Shown: positions 25,548 to 34,562 of the stretch, piece by piece
Layout: each line of letters begins with the position of its first letter
Position numbering within the stretch: position 1 is the stretch's first letter
Source: JAGQYP01 sp041392305
GTDB lineage: Bacteria > Bacteroidota > Bacteroidia > Flavobacteriales_D > Crocinitomicaceae
NCBI GenBank assembly: GCA_041392305.1
Contig: JAWKMJ010000005.1
Location: forward strand, 62,001 to 126,000
Direction of reading: 5' to 3'
DNA: 64,000 nucleotides
Translations under genes and position numbers: made by a program
Notes under the pieces: generated by a model
The model's input: only the letters and a program-made list of their open reading frames with translations
The model's database searches: none
Told to the model about the DNA's origin: nothing

Positions 25548-26234
25548 CTAAAGCAGCTTTTTAGGTTTACCCGCAATAAAATCTTTTAAATAATTAGGTT
25601 CGAAGTACGCCAAGTCTTCGAACCTTTTTTGTTGGTACTTCTCAAAAGAAATCTGATTCATTCCTAAAGCACTCATATTGGTTGCCTCATCAAAATCAAA
25701 CTGATCTCCTTGAAAAACCTCCCTACTTTTTTCGGCCCCATTTCCAAAAATAAGAACTCTCTTGGTCTGGAAGTACTCATCATATATTCCAACCTCCAAA
25801 ATATCTGCGGACACCGACTTCAATTCTTTTCCCTGGGAAGAATAAATGGCCGAATAAACTTCCATTCTTCTGGCATCGATCATCGGAACATACAAATCAT
25901 AATCTGGATAGGATCTTCGAATAAAAGCAAACATGGATTCCATACTATGTACAGCTATCAAAGGGATATCCAAAGCATAACAAAGTCCTTTGGCGCTGGA
26001 AGAACCTATTCTCAATCCGGTATATGAACCTGGGCCGGCAGAAATAGCGACGGCATTCAAATCTTTAAAATCAATGGTGGATTCTTTTATAAGTTCTTCG
26101 ATAAAAGCATTCAGCATTTCAGAATGAGAAAATTGCTCGCCTTCAAATTCTTTTAGTAAATAATCCTGCCCGTCCTTGGAAATCGAAACAGAACAAACTT
26201 TCGTAGCTGTTTCAATATTGAGAATGTAAGTCAT
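25548..26234 (-). CDS. tsaB: tRNA threonylcarbamoyladenosine biosynthesis protein TsaB
   Basis: TsaB is the dimerisation partner of TsaD in making the t6A37 modification of ANN-decoding tRNAs. The 228-residue protein starts MTYILNIETATKVCSVSIS and contains HSEMLNAFIEELI and AVAISAGPGSYTGLRIGSSSAKGLCYAL, the usual glycoprotease-like M22 motifs. It lacks the metal-binding HxxxH of TsaD, as expected for TsaB. It starts one base before the stop of a frameshifted OmpA-like gene. Confidence 0.94.
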   Translation of the reverse strand: MTYILNIETATKVCSVSISKDGQDYLLKEFEGEQFSHSEMLNAFIEELIKESTIDFKDLNAVAISAGPGSYTGLRIGSSSAKGLCYALDIPLIAVHSMESMFAFIRRSYPDYDLYVPMIDARRMEVYSAIYSSQGKELKSVSADILEVGIYDEYFQTKRVLIFGNGAEKSREVFQGDQFDFDEATNMSALGMNQISFEKYQQKRFEDLAYFEPNYLKDFIAGKPKKLL

Positions 26235-26235
26235 C

Positions 26236-27405
26236 TTATTCTATGATCATTATTTCTACCCGACGGTTCTCCTCCGCCTGCTCTTCAAAAATAGGGTTTT
26301 TATGAATCATCTCACTATTTCCCAGACCCCGATAAGCTATTCTTTCTTTATTGATTCCCTTTTTCACCAAATAATCCATAACTGCTCGAGCTCTTTTTTC
26401 AGATAGATCAATAAGGTCCTTGGTGTTGTCCATTTTTGGCCCGTTTACGTGACCTTGTACTTCAATCCTGACATTCTTGTTCTCCAACATGAATTTCTCT
26501 AATTTGATCAAGGTTTTTTCAGAGACTTGAAGAAATTCATCTGTTCCTCGAGAAAATTTGATGTTGTCTAAGTGCAATTTCTTCCCGATTTTCAATCGTT
26601 CCATCATGACCACAACTTCAGAGCCCTCCGTAGATTTAGGATCTATGAATTTCGTTTGAAAGAAATATCCCATGGCCGTACACTCCAATTCCATCACCTG
26701 ATTCCCATTTGGGTGAATCATGAAATCAGTCCCCATGTAAATATTTTGGTCTAATTTCAATCCAATAATCTGAACCATGGTTTCCACAAGTCCGCCTGTT
26801 TCCGCATCCCTCATTTTAATATTCAGTACAGGCTTGTCTTTAGAAAGTAAGATCCACAATCTTATTGTACTTAATCAAACCACCAAAATCCGTATTCACC
26901 GCAATATTGAGATCGAATCGAGATTTTTTCATGTCAAAACAATTGAATAAAATCAGGTATTGTTCTGAAGGCTTCACTTCAATAGGTTCCTGAAAGTTTT
27001 CCAAGGATACCATGATCAAATTCATTCCGGTGGATCCACTCCCAGCAGTAGAACCTTTCGAAATAAATTCAAGATTGGAATTGGTGGAATCCTTTGTTTT
27101 TCGATACAAGTAAAAATCTACTCGGTATTTATCTTTGGTTGTGAGTTCGAACTCCATAATTCCATTGTAATTCGGTCTGTAACTCACCAAAAAGCATTGA
27201 ATTCCTTCTTTCCTATAGTTTGCTGCAAATAATCCGAAACCCCAGAAGTTCCTTGGAATCTAAGATTGTAAATACCATCTTTCCCCACAGGATACGGATG
27301 GTCCAAATCGCAATTCGATTCGTCTCCATATCCTTCTTGTCCAAGCAGGAGCAATCCATAGCTTAGAAAGCATAAAAAGGTGATATATTTGTTTAAATTT
27401 TTCAA
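26236..27405 (-). pseudogene. OmpA-family surface protein split by two single-base frame breaks
   Basis: Three consecutive minus-strand frames make one protein of about 385 residues. The first (27405-27184) has a signal peptide ending LLLGQ. The second (to 26840) is a beta-rich region with FELTTKDKYRVDFYLYR. The third (to 26236) carries a C-terminal OmpA peptidoglycan-binding domain (NVRIEVQGHVNGP, LSEKRARAVMDYLVKKGI, NRRVEIMIIE). One T too few in a five-T run (27189-27193) and one extra T in a three-T run (26844-26846) explain both breaks and restore the frame. Whether these are sequencing errors or real mutations cannot be told from the sequence. Confidence 0.8.
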
Positions 27406-27444
27406 AAATCAGTGACCCTATCTTAGATTAAACGAATTTTAGAA

Positions 27445-27843
27445 ATGAAAGTTTCGTCAAAAGCCTTAATTTCATTGAACTGGAGCTTAATTATGCTCGC
27501 CATTTTCATCTACTTTTGAACAACTTTTTCTAAAATCTCTTTTCCCCTATTCACTATTTAAATTTTATCTCAACGATTTTCTCTATATCCTTTTGTTGAA
27601 CTCGATTACCTTCTTGTCCTTATTCAAATTGTATTCCAGAAAATGCCCTGGAAAACCTTGTTCGTTGCAAATTTTGTAGTAGTGAGTGTGAGTTTTGAAT
27701 TGATCTTTCCATTGATCAGTGCGGATCAAACACCTGACATTCTCGATTGTATTGCTTATTTTTGTGGACTTGGAATCTATTTAATCTTGTTCGCAATTTA
27801 TGACGCCAACGATCTACTCCAAATTAGGAGACGAAAAGCTTAA
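27445..27843 (+). pseudogene. small VanZ-like membrane protein with two compensating frame breaks
   Basis: MKVSSKALISLNWSLIMLAI starts at 27445 and runs to a stop after IFIYF. The reading continues one frame over as EQLFLKSLFPYSLFKFYLND and LYILLLNSITFLSLFKLYSR, then returns to the first frame as TLFVANFVVVSVSFELIFPL and PDILDCIAYFCGLGIYLILF. Together this is about 130 residues with four hydrophobic segments, like small proteins often auto-annotated as magnesium citrate transporter and related in pattern to VanZ. The breaks sit at a four-T run (27514-27517, one extra) and a four-A run (27652-27655, one missing). Confidence 0.65.
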
Positions 27844-28165
27844 ACAGTTAATAGACAATTTTTATGATCTGATCTTCGAATCAGACATCGCTCCACTTTT
27901 CAACAAAACAGAAAAAGAGGTTATCAAAGACAAGCAATTATGCTTTTTAACTCAGTTTTTGGGTGGCCCGCCCAAATATATAGAAAAATACGGTCAACCA
28001 AGGATGAGAATGCGTCATTTACCTCATAAAATTACTAATGAAGCTAAGTTGACTTGGCTGAACTGCATGAAAAGGGCCATTGATACACTAGATATTGAAG
28101 ATTCGTTTAAAATAGCTTTGTACAACTGTTTTCCGAAGTTGGCAGATCACATGGTAAATTCTTAA
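27800..28165 (+). CDS. truncated haemoglobin, group II type
   Basis: This is a 121-residue 2-on-2 globin that binds haem and oxygen or NO. The proximal-histidine region reads QPRMRMRHLPHKI, matching the group II pattern RHxPF; KYIEKYGQP precedes it, and TWLNCMKRAID is the conserved G-helix Trp region. It overlaps the end of the frameshifted membrane protein gene by 44 bases and lies six bases before the peptidyl-prolyl isomerase gene. A role in NO or oxygen handling is likely from the family only. Confidence 0.92.
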   Translation: MTPTIYSKLGDEKLKQLIDNFYDLIFESDIAPLFNKTEKEVIKDKQLCFLTQFLGGPPKYIEKYGQPRMRMRHLPHKITNEAKLTWLNCMKRAIDTLDIEDSFKIALYNCFPKLADHMVNS

Positions 28166-28170
28166 TTGAT

Positions 28171-28911
28171 ATGAAAAAAATCATCTTTCTTCTTTTTTCT
28201 CTCTTTTTTTTAATGATCAGCTGTGGCGAAGAAATTAAAAGTGAGGAAGAACTTGAAAATAAAAAGACCGCAAAAGAAAAGAAAATAGAACCGGTAGTAA
28301 AAGTCAATAAAGATTTTATCACTCAGGCAAATGTTGAAGAAAAATTAAGCCAATTTGGAAAGAAAAATCCAGAAACACAGGTAATTATTCACACCGATTA
28401 TGGAGACATGCATGTGAAATTATATGAGGAAACCCCTCTTCACAGAGCCAATTTCATCATGCTGAACAAACTTCATTTTTATGATAGCACGGTTTTTTAC
28501 AGGGTCATTAAGAACTTCATGATCCAAGGAGGAAGTGCGAGTGCAGGAGAAGAGGATGAGTTAGGAAGACCCACAGACCAGAAAACCTGGAGTATTGGGA
28601 ACTACCGAATTCCACCCGAACTCAATAAAAAACTAATCCACAAAAGAGGAGCCATCGCCATGGCCAACGACGCCGATTTGTTCACTTCCAAAGGGCTAGA
28701 ACCCGATTATACCAGCGATCCATTTCAATTTTACATCGTTCACACAAGACAAGGAGCCAAACATTTAGACAATCGCTACACAGTTTTTGGAGAAGTCACC
28801 TCGGGATTCGAAGTTCTCGACAAAATAGCAACAGCCCCAGTGGAAGAATTTGGGGACCACTACCCAATAGAACCCGTAAAAATGTGGGTGACAATAGTTA
28901 GTTCCAAGTAG
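28171..28911 (+). CDS. cyclophilin-type peptidyl-prolyl isomerase lipoprotein
   Basis: This is a 246-residue lipoprotein with signal and lipobox FLMISC, so Cys18 is the lipidated residue. A charged linker (about 20-65) is followed by a cyclophilin domain (about 70-245) that catalyses cis-trans isomerisation at proline. HRANFIMLNKLHFYDSTVFYRVIKNFMIQGG (29-residue core, key residues FYR and MIQGG) and YTVFGEVTSGFEVLDKIA are visible. The last codons (VSSK and the stop) are formed by the first unit of an AGTTCCAAGT intergenic array. It probably works on periplasmic or outer-membrane proteins. Confidence 0.92.
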   Translation: MKKIIFLLFSLFFLMISCGEEIKSEEELENKKTAKEKKIEPVVKVNKDFITQANVEEKLSQFGKKNPETQVIIHTDYGDMHVKLYEETPLHRANFIMLNKLHFYDSTVFYRVIKNFMIQGGSASAGEEDELGRPTDQKTWSIGNYRIPPELNKKLIHKRGAIAMANDADLFTSKGLEPDYTSDPFQFYIVHTRQGAKHLDNRYTVFGEVTSGFEVLDKIATAPVEEFGDHYPIEPVKMWVTIVSSK

Positions 28912-29037
28912 ACAGTTCCAAGTGGACAGTTCCAAGTAGGCAGTTCCAAGAAGGCAGTTCCAAGTGGACAGTTTTATATGGAAAGTAAATTGAGTTGCAT
29001 TCTACTTGGAACTTGGTACATGGAACTTGGAACTAAA
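28898..29037. repeat. AGTTCCAAGT tandem/inverted array
   Basis: Five forward units of AGTTCCAAGT with variable GGAC/AGGC linkers are followed, after about 45 bases, by reverse-complement units (CTACTTGGAACTTGG and CATGGAACTTGGAACT). The RNA could fold into a long imperfect hairpin between the convergent isomerase and reductase genes. The first unit supplies the isomerase stop codon. A related trace (CTACTTGGAACT) lies at 965-976. Confidence 0.8.
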
Positions 29038-29046
29038 TACTAAATA

Positions 29047-30057
29047 CTAAAACCCATTCACCCCATTCACTGTAGTATACTTCAATACTAAGTTTTTCTC
29101 AGGATAAATTCTTTTGAAAGCCGATTGAACCGCAATTGTAGTTTCGTGGAAACCGCAAAGGATCAATTTCAATTTTCCTTCGTAGGTATTGATATCTCCA
29201 ACTGCGTAAATTCCGGGAATTCCTGTGGAATAATCTGTTGTATCTACTTTGATGGCGTTTTTCTCAATTTGTAATCCCCAGTCAGCAATCGGACCTAGTT
29301 TTGGTTTGAGTCCGAAAAGCGGGATGAAATTGTCCACTTCTTTTACGTATTTCCCATCCGTTTTGGAATCAATAACAACAGAATTGAGCTCTTCTACCCC
29401 ATTCAGTCCAACAACTTCCGACTCTGTAATTAAATTGATCTTCCCTTCATTGGAATAATCAATCACTTTTTGAACAGAATCCAAGTGTCCTCTGAACTCT
29501 TTTCTTCTGTGCACTAAAGAAACTTCAGCAGTAATTTCATTCTCGACAAAATAGATCGCCCAATCCAAAGCAGAATCTCCTCCACCTGAAATCACCACTT
29601 TTTTATCCTTAAATTTCTTTGGATCACGAATGATGTAATCCACTCCTTTTTCTTCGTATTCATCGATATTTTCGATAGGCGGTTTTCTTGGTTCAAATAC
29701 GCCTAATCCTCCTGCAATAAAAATGTTGGGAGCTCTATGTTGCGTTCCTTTATTTGTGGTTACGATATAATGTAAATCACCATCTTTTTCAATCGAAACG
29801 GCTGTTTCCCCTAAGGTATAAGTGGGTTTGAACGGAGCAATTTGCGCTTCCAAATTCTCAATTAATTCCCCAGCATCTACGGTTGGATAACCCGGAATAT
29901 CGTAAATGGGTTTTTTAGGGTAAATCTCTGTCAACTGTCCTCCTGGTTGTGGAAGTGAGTCAATCAAATGACATCTCAATTTCAATAAACCTGCTTCAAA
30001 TACGGTGAATAATCCCACTGGTCCTGCCCCAATAATGATAATATCTGTTTCGATCAT
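29047..30057 (-). CDS. ferredoxin-NADP reductase, thioredoxin reductase-like type
   Basis: This is a two-domain flavoprotein of the thioredoxin-reductase-like FNR class, 336 residues from the ATG of MIETDIIIIGAGPVGL. FAD is bound by GAGPVG near the N-terminus and NADPH by SGGGDSALDWA near residue 165. AVGDINTYEGKLKLI is the second FAD motif. The CxxC redox pair of true thioredoxin reductase is absent, which separates this class. The 28 residues encoded upstream of this ATG lie in a CTTCAAAT repeat and are left out. Confidence 0.93.
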   Translation of the reverse strand: MIETDIIIIGAGPVGLFTVFEAGLLKLRCHLIDSLPQPGGQLTEIYPKKPIYDIPGYPTVDAGELIENLEAQIAPFKPTYTLGETAVSIEKDGDLHYIVTTNKGTQHRAPNIFIAGGLGVFEPRKPPIENIDEYEEKGVDYIIRDPKKFKDKKVVISGGGDSALDWAIYFVENEITAEVSLVHRRKEFRGHLDSVQKVIDYSNEGKINLITESEVVGLNGVEELNSVVIDSKTDGKYVKEVDNFIPLFGLKPKLGPIADWGLQIEKNAIKVDTTDYSTGIPGIYAVGDINTYEGKLKLILCGFHETTIAVQSAFKRIYPEKNLVLKYTTVNGVNGF

Positions 30058-30089
30058 TTTGAAAAATTTTGGTAAAAATACGGTTAATT

Positions 30090-30176
30090 GGTTGATTTGA
30101 AAATTTGAAGATGGGGGAATTTGAAAATGAATGATCTTCAAATCTTCAAATCTTCAAATTGGCTAATTTTCAAATT
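30090..30176. repeat. CTTCAAAT tandem/inverted array
   Basis: GATTTGAAAATTTGAAGAT and GAATTTGAAAATG on one side, and three CTTCAAAT units (ATCTTCAAATCTTCAAATCT) on the other, form an inverted array between aroC and the ferredoxin reductase gene. Confidence 0.7.
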
Positions 30177-31146
30177 ATCTACCAGCTTGCATCTTCAAAT
30201 CCAAAAGCGAAATCGCTGTCATAGCTTCCACCACAACCGGAACGCGCAAGGCAATGCACAAATCATGTCTGCCTTTAACCGAAAAATCCCCTACTTTCCC
30301 TTCTTCGTGATTCCAAGTTTCCTGAGTCTTTCCAATACTTGAAGTTGGCTTAACCGCAACCCTGAAAACGATTTCATTTCCATTGGTAATCCCTCCAACT
30401 ATTCCGCCGGCATTGTTGGTTTCTGTCTTTCCTTTTTCGTCAATAATATTGTCGTTGTGTTCGGAACCAAACATTTTTGTTGCTCCAAACCCTGCTCCAA
30501 ACTCAACACCTTTAATGGCTGGAATGGCAAACATGGCATGAGCTAAAACCGATTCCGCGGAGTCGAAAAAGGGTTCACCCCAACCAACTGGAATTTGGTT
30601 TACTCGACATTCCACAATTCCTCCAACAGAATCCTTGGCATCAATTCCTTTTTGTAAGCCTTTATCTAAATCGGATTCACCAGCAATTTCAATTAGTTTG
30701 GCTTCGATTGGCAGACCTAATATCTTTTTTGCAATTACTCCTGCGCAAACAATCAAGATGGTCAATCGACCTGAAAAATGACCTCCACCTCGGTAGTCTT
30801 CAAAGCCTTTGAATTTTTGAGAAGCTACAAAATCAGCATGACCTGGACGATGGAATTCTCTGGTTTTAGCATAGTCTTCTGAACGCGTATTGGAATTTTC
30901 GAACAACATAGTCAAGGGTGCACCTGTGGTTTTTCCATTGAAAATACCGGAAACGAACCTTGGTTGATCGCTCTCTACCCTTGGAGTTGTGCCTTTTTTC
31001 CCCGGTTTTCTTCTTTCAATATCCTCTTGAAAATCTTCAATATTGATATCGATTCCCGGGGGAACACCATCCAATGTTACGCCCATGATCTCTCCATGAG
31101 ATTCCCCAAATACACTAATTCTGAAATTGCGTCCGAATGAGTTCAT
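30175..31146 (-). CDS. aroC: chorismate synthase (short form)
   Basis: AroC makes chorismate from EPSP using reduced FMN and is the last shikimate step. The 323-residue protein begins MNSFGRNFRISVFGESHGEI (signature 1, GESHG). It contains FHRPGHADF, DYRGGGHFSGRLT (signature 2, where many relatives have RSSAR) and RGRHDLCIALRVP-like signature 3 as VKGRHDLCIALRVP. It is 30-40 residues shorter than most bacterial chorismate synthases but has all the signatures. aroA lies two bases upstream on the same strand. Confidence 0.95.
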   Translation of the reverse strand: MNSFGRNFRISVFGESHGEIMGVTLDGVPPGIDINIEDFQEDIERRKPGKKGTTPRVESDQPRFVSGIFNGKTTGAPLTMLFENSNTRSEDYAKTREFHRPGHADFVASQKFKGFEDYRGGGHFSGRLTILIVCAGVIAKKILGLPIEAKLIEIAGESDLDKGLQKGIDAKDSVGGIVECRVNQIPVGWGEPFFDSAESVLAHAMFAIPAIKGVEFGAGFGATKMFGSEHNDNIIDEKGKTETNNAGGIVGGITNGNEIVFRVAVKPTSSIGKTQETWNHEEGKVGDFSVKGRHDLCIALRVPVVVEAMTAISLLDLKMQAGR

Positions 31147-31148
31147 AG

Positions 31149-32402
31149 TTACGAAATTACGCTTTTCAACAATTCATAAAAAGAAGGAAAGGATTTATTC
31201 ACTGCCTCGGCATTAGAAATTTCAATGGATTGATCTAATTTTAAACCATAAATCGCACAAGCCATCGCAATTCGGTGATCGTTGCACGAATCTACTTGGA
31301 AAGATTTTGGTTGGCCCGCGGGATGAACAATCATGATATCTTCTTCTACTCGAATATTGGCTCCCAATTTCCCTAATTCAGATTGGATTGTGGCCGCCCG
31401 ATCGCTTTCTTTGGCAAATAATCTTTTTACTCCTCTAATGCGGCTTTCTCCGTCTGCGAAACTTGCTAAAACGGCTAGTGGAGGAAATAAATCCGGGCAA
31501 TCCGTAGCATCAAATTCAAAACCTTTCGATTGATTTTTTTGGACCATGAGTTCACATCCTTTCCAAGAAACCTGAGCTCCAAAATCCTCAATTGCTTCCA
31601 ACATTTTTATATCGGCCTGGCAAGAATTTGGGTTCATATTTGTAAAAGTTAATTCGCCTAAAATGGCGGCAGCAACCAAAAAGAAAGAAGCACTACTCCA
31701 ATCGCCTTCAATGTGTATTTCCGTTGGTTGAAAATTGTAAGGTCCATTAAATTGAATTGTGTTGTTTTCAATTTTGAGGTCGACTCCAAATTCTTTCAGA
31801 ACATCCAAGCTCAATTCGATATAGGGAACTGATTTTGGATTGATCAATTTCATTTGTTGATTTTCTAATGATTTTGATCCACAGAATCCATAGATGAATC
31901 CTGTAATAAATTGGGAACTCAAACTCCCGTCAATCTCAATATTTTGTGTTTGCATCGGCCCTTGAACCTTAAAAGGCAATTTTCCTTTTTCAGATTTGAA
32001 ATCCACGCCTAATCTTGGAAATAATTCATCAAAAATATCCATAGGTCGAGTGAGTAAAGATCCACTTCCTACCAACTCTAATTCTTGACTCGAAGTAGCC
32101 AAAATGGGTGTAAACATTCTGGACGACAAACCCGATTCATGAAAATCAACTTTTCCTTCCGGAATTTGAAAATCGCCTTTTCCCGAAATGATAATTGAGG
32201 CAGCTTTTTCCTCAACTTTCCGGTTCGAAGATTTGACAATATTCAGCGCAGCCACCTCATCATTGGAAGCTCCTAAATTGTGAATGATTGTTTGATTTTC
32301 GGATATAAGCGCACAGGCTAAAACCCTTTGTGCATGGCTTTTAGAGGGTGGAACTACTATCTTTCCACTGATTTTTTTCGAAGGTTGAATAGTACTCTCC
32401 AT
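31149..32402 (-). CDS. aroA: 3-phosphoshikimate 1-carboxyvinyltransferase (EPSP synthase)
   Basis: AroA joins shikimate 3-phosphate and phosphoenolpyruvate to EPSP. From the ATG of MESTIQPSKKISGKIVVPPS it has 417 residues. The substrate motif PPSKSHAQRVLACALIS, the GLSSRMFTP segment, GSLSSQFITGFI, EGDWSSASFFLVAA and the CNDHRIAMACAI ending are all present. An upstream in-frame start would add 11 residues not seen in relatives. It forms a two-gene operon with aroC; the DAHP synthase/chorismate mutase gene is 5 kb away. Confidence 0.95.
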   Translation of the reverse strand: MESTIQPSKKISGKIVVPPSKSHAQRVLACALISENQTIIHNLGASNDEVAALNIVKSSNRKVEEKAASIIISGKGDFQIPEGKVDFHESGLSSRMFTPILATSSQELELVGSGSLLTRPMDIFDELFPRLGVDFKSEKGKLPFKVQGPMQTQNIEIDGSLSSQFITGFIYGFCGSKSLENQQMKLINPKSVPYIELSLDVLKEFGVDLKIENNTIQFNGPYNFQPTEIHIEGDWSSASFFLVAAAILGELTFTNMNPNSCQADIKMLEAIEDFGAQVSWKGCELMVQKNQSKGFEFDATDCPDLFPPLAVLASFADGESRIRGVKRLFAKESDRAATIQSELGKLGANIRVEEDIMIVHPAGQPKSFQVDSCNDHRIAMACAIYGLKLDQSIEISNAEAVNKSFPSFYELLKSVIS

Positions 32403-32518
32403 CACTCTGTGAAATACGAAAAAAGCTGTAAGCAAAGTTAGTTTTTACTATCAATTTAAATGAAATAATTTATTTTTTGCCTACAATCCGGTAAACTTGC
32501 AAAATATTTGAACTACAA

Positions 32519-33907
32519 ATGAAACACTTTTTACCACTACTTTTTCTTTTGGTTTTAGCACCTATTCAAGCTCAATCGATTCTCTCAACTTACACTACTT
32601 ATGGTTCCGGACTGACAACCTCTTTGAAAAGCTCTGATGCCTTTAATAAGAATTTGTCGCAAATGAGTTTTGACACTACTCTAATTGGCTTTTCGGTATT
32701 TGGAGTACATTCGAATATCTCCACCGAGGGAATGTTAAAAAAAGATTTGGTTAGTTTTCTCATCAATCAGGAACTTCCCGTGACTGATGGGAATATAGGT
32801 TATGTCAAAAATATCCTGACAGAACCTATATTTTTCGATTTTGGAATCAATTATGTTAATGCCAATGTTCGTTTACCTAAAAATTTCAGAATTGGCTTTT
32901 CGGTAGATGAGCATCTAACCTGGAAATCATCAATATCTTTAAATTTGGTTGATTTTTTATTGAATTCACATTTATTCTCAAATTTTGAGTCGATCAATGT
33001 AATTCGAAATTCCGACACCTTAAAAATAGACGATTACAATGATGTTTTAGACTCAGATACCTTATTAAATGGGAAACTGATCTATTCCAATTCTATAAGT
33101 GAATTATTTAAAAACTCGGTTTTCGATTATGCCAGAAATAGATATTATTCCCTAGGTTTCTCGAAACTTTTTAATCTAAAAAATAACCAGCAACTTTCAA
33201 TAGGATTTACCTTTAAATATGTTCAATCGCTTGGTCAACTTAGTTTTAATTCCCAAAGATCTTTTCAAGGCCGAGTTATTTCCATGGGAAGATTCAATCC
33301 TGAAGAGCGGAGTGATATCGATAAAATAGCAGGTCATGGAATTGGTTTTGACCTTGGCATTAGTTACAAAAACGATAAATTTCAGGTAGGATTAGCTCTG
33401 AATAATCTAGGAATCGTTCAATATCAAAACAACTACGAAATTATTGATTCTATTCTTGTTGAATATAATTTAGATCCGGCCGATATTATTCAGGGAAAAC
33501 CTGATTTTGTAGTTGATCGTTTATATGATTTGTACGATCGAATGGAATACAAATCAAAAATGAATCAGCCTTTAGCGGGGAATATGCTCTTAAATTTTTC
33601 CTATCAAGTATTCCCCAAACTCAAATTAGGAGGCGACCTATTTGTTCCTTTGTTTAATGTAGCCAATAGCTTTGGTTCTCCAATGATAAATTTGGGTGTG
33701 GAATATGAACCATGGAAATGGTTTCAAATCGGATTGGGAAATAGCATAAGCAAATATTTTGGGTACAATTTGTCTCTGGGTTTTAAATTCAACTATTGGG
33801 GAGGACGCATGCAATCATCAATATCAACCATGGATATCACAACATTTTTTAAGCAAAAATCTCCAACGCTTTCAATTAATGTATGCCTCTTGAAATTTAG
33901 ATTTTAG
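32519..33907 (+). CDS. outer-membrane beta-barrel protein, DUF5723-like
   Basis: This is a 462-residue protein with a signal peptide (1-19, ending PIQAQ) followed by alternating beta strands and surface loops, with many strands ending in aromatic residues (RIGFSVDEHLTWK, KLFNLKNNQQLSIGFTFKYV, GFDLGISYKNDKFQVGLALN). The pattern resembles DUF5723/PorP-like outer-membrane proteins of Bacteroidota. It lacks a T9SS sorting domain. The binding partner and function are unknown. It is transcribed alone, divergent from aroA. Confidence 0.7.
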   Translation: MKHFLPLLFLLVLAPIQAQSILSTYTTYGSGLTTSLKSSDAFNKNLSQMSFDTTLIGFSVFGVHSNISTEGMLKKDLVSFLINQELPVTDGNIGYVKNILTEPIFFDFGINYVNANVRLPKNFRIGFSVDEHLTWKSSISLNLVDFLLNSHLFSNFESINVIRNSDTLKIDDYNDVLDSDTLLNGKLIYSNSISELFKNSVFDYARNRYYSLGFSKLFNLKNNQQLSIGFTFKYVQSLGQLSFNSQRSFQGRVISMGRFNPEERSDIDKIAGHGIGFDLGISYKNDKFQVGLALNNLGIVQYQNNYEIIDSILVEYNLDPADIIQGKPDFVVDRLYDLYDRMEYKSKMNQPLAGNMLLNFSYQVFPKLKLGGDLFVPLFNVANSFGSPMINLGVEYEPWKWFQIGLGNSISKYFGYNLSLGFKFNYWGGRMQSSISTMDITTFFKQKSPTLSINVCLLKFRF

Positions 33908-33978
33908 AATTTGAAAATTAGAATATTGTCGTACTTCTATTCTGCAATAATTCTTACTGAAAGAAAATAATCTAGATA

Positions 33979-34018
33979 AAAACTCTCACCGAGTGATCGA
34001 TTTATGAAGGAGAGTTTT
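33979..34018 (-). terminator. possible terminator between the outer-membrane protein and REC genes
   Basis: AAAACTCTC and GAGAGTTTT are perfect inverse copies separated by 22 bases, and on the minus strand the second arm runs into TTTTTATC. It overlaps the stop codon of the REC gene. The large loop lowers confidence. Confidence 0.45.
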
Positions 34019-34364
34019 CTGATAATTCATGGATTAATTCCAGGATCTCGCTTTCATTCACCGGTTTTGAAATAAACGCAACAGGATTTGTTTCTTTTGC
34101 CTTTAAAAGTGTATCCTTTTCATTGTTTGCTGAAACAAAAGCAAAGGGAATATTTTTTTGCCGAAGGTTGTGGGCAATTTCAATTCCACTATCACCTTTT
34201 GAGAGCCTGATATCTACCAGACATAACTCAGGAGCTAAATTGAGTGCATCCATGGAAGAATTAAAATCATCTGTGATGGCAACCACTTCATGCCCATTTC
34301 GATGAAGAAACTTCTTCATGTAAGCAGCAACGATAAATTCATCTTCGACAATTAATATTTTCAT
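34002..34364 (-). CDS. single-domain response regulator
   Basis: This is a 120-residue CheY-like receiver domain with no output domain. The acidic pocket (Glu7, Asp8), phospho-acceptor Asp51 in CLVDIRLSKGDSG, the FAFVSANNE Ser/Thr position and the Lys in VAFISKPVNE are all present. Its sequence is close to the receiver domain of the LytTR regulator 200 bases upstream (ILIVEDEF, EIAHNLRQKNIPFAFVSAN), suggesting a duplication and possible phosphate sharing with the same kinase. Confidence 0.9.
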   Translation of the reverse strand: MKILIVEDEFIVAAYMKKFLHRNGHEVVAITDDFNSSMDALNLAPELCLVDIRLSKGDSGIEIAHNLRQKNIPFAFVSANNEKDTLLKAKETNPVAFISKPVNESEILELIHELSENSPS

Positions 34365-34379
34365 GGTTTTGATTTAGAT

Positions 34380-34408
34380 AAAACAGCCCCGGCTAAAACC
34401 GAGGCTGC
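34380..34408 (-). terminator. intrinsic terminator of the LytTR two-component operon
   Basis: On the minus strand, CAGCCTCGG / CCGGGGCTG (one G-T pair, nine base pairs) with a TTTTAG loop is followed by TTTT. Confidence 0.8.
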
Positions 34409-34562
34409 TTTGAAGTTTACTAGTAAAAGAAGAACGGTCTTGCGAACGTTCCACTCAATGTCAAATGAATGGTACAAGTAGAAACTAAATTTAAACAAGA
34501 ATTGAGAAAATTGTTAAATTCTGTAGTGAATGGCTTAAAATTGTAGTAAATAACGGTTTATT

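Noticed and set aside
25546..25580. Terminator between frr and tsaB
   Set aside because: AAACTAAA and TTTAGGTTT give only a weak imperfect stem within the tsaB coding end, with no convincing T run.
30058..30141. Longer N-terminus for the ferredoxin-NADP reductase
   Set aside because: It reads through the CTTCAAAT repeat; the FAD motif starts within the first residues of the internal ATG, as in relatives.
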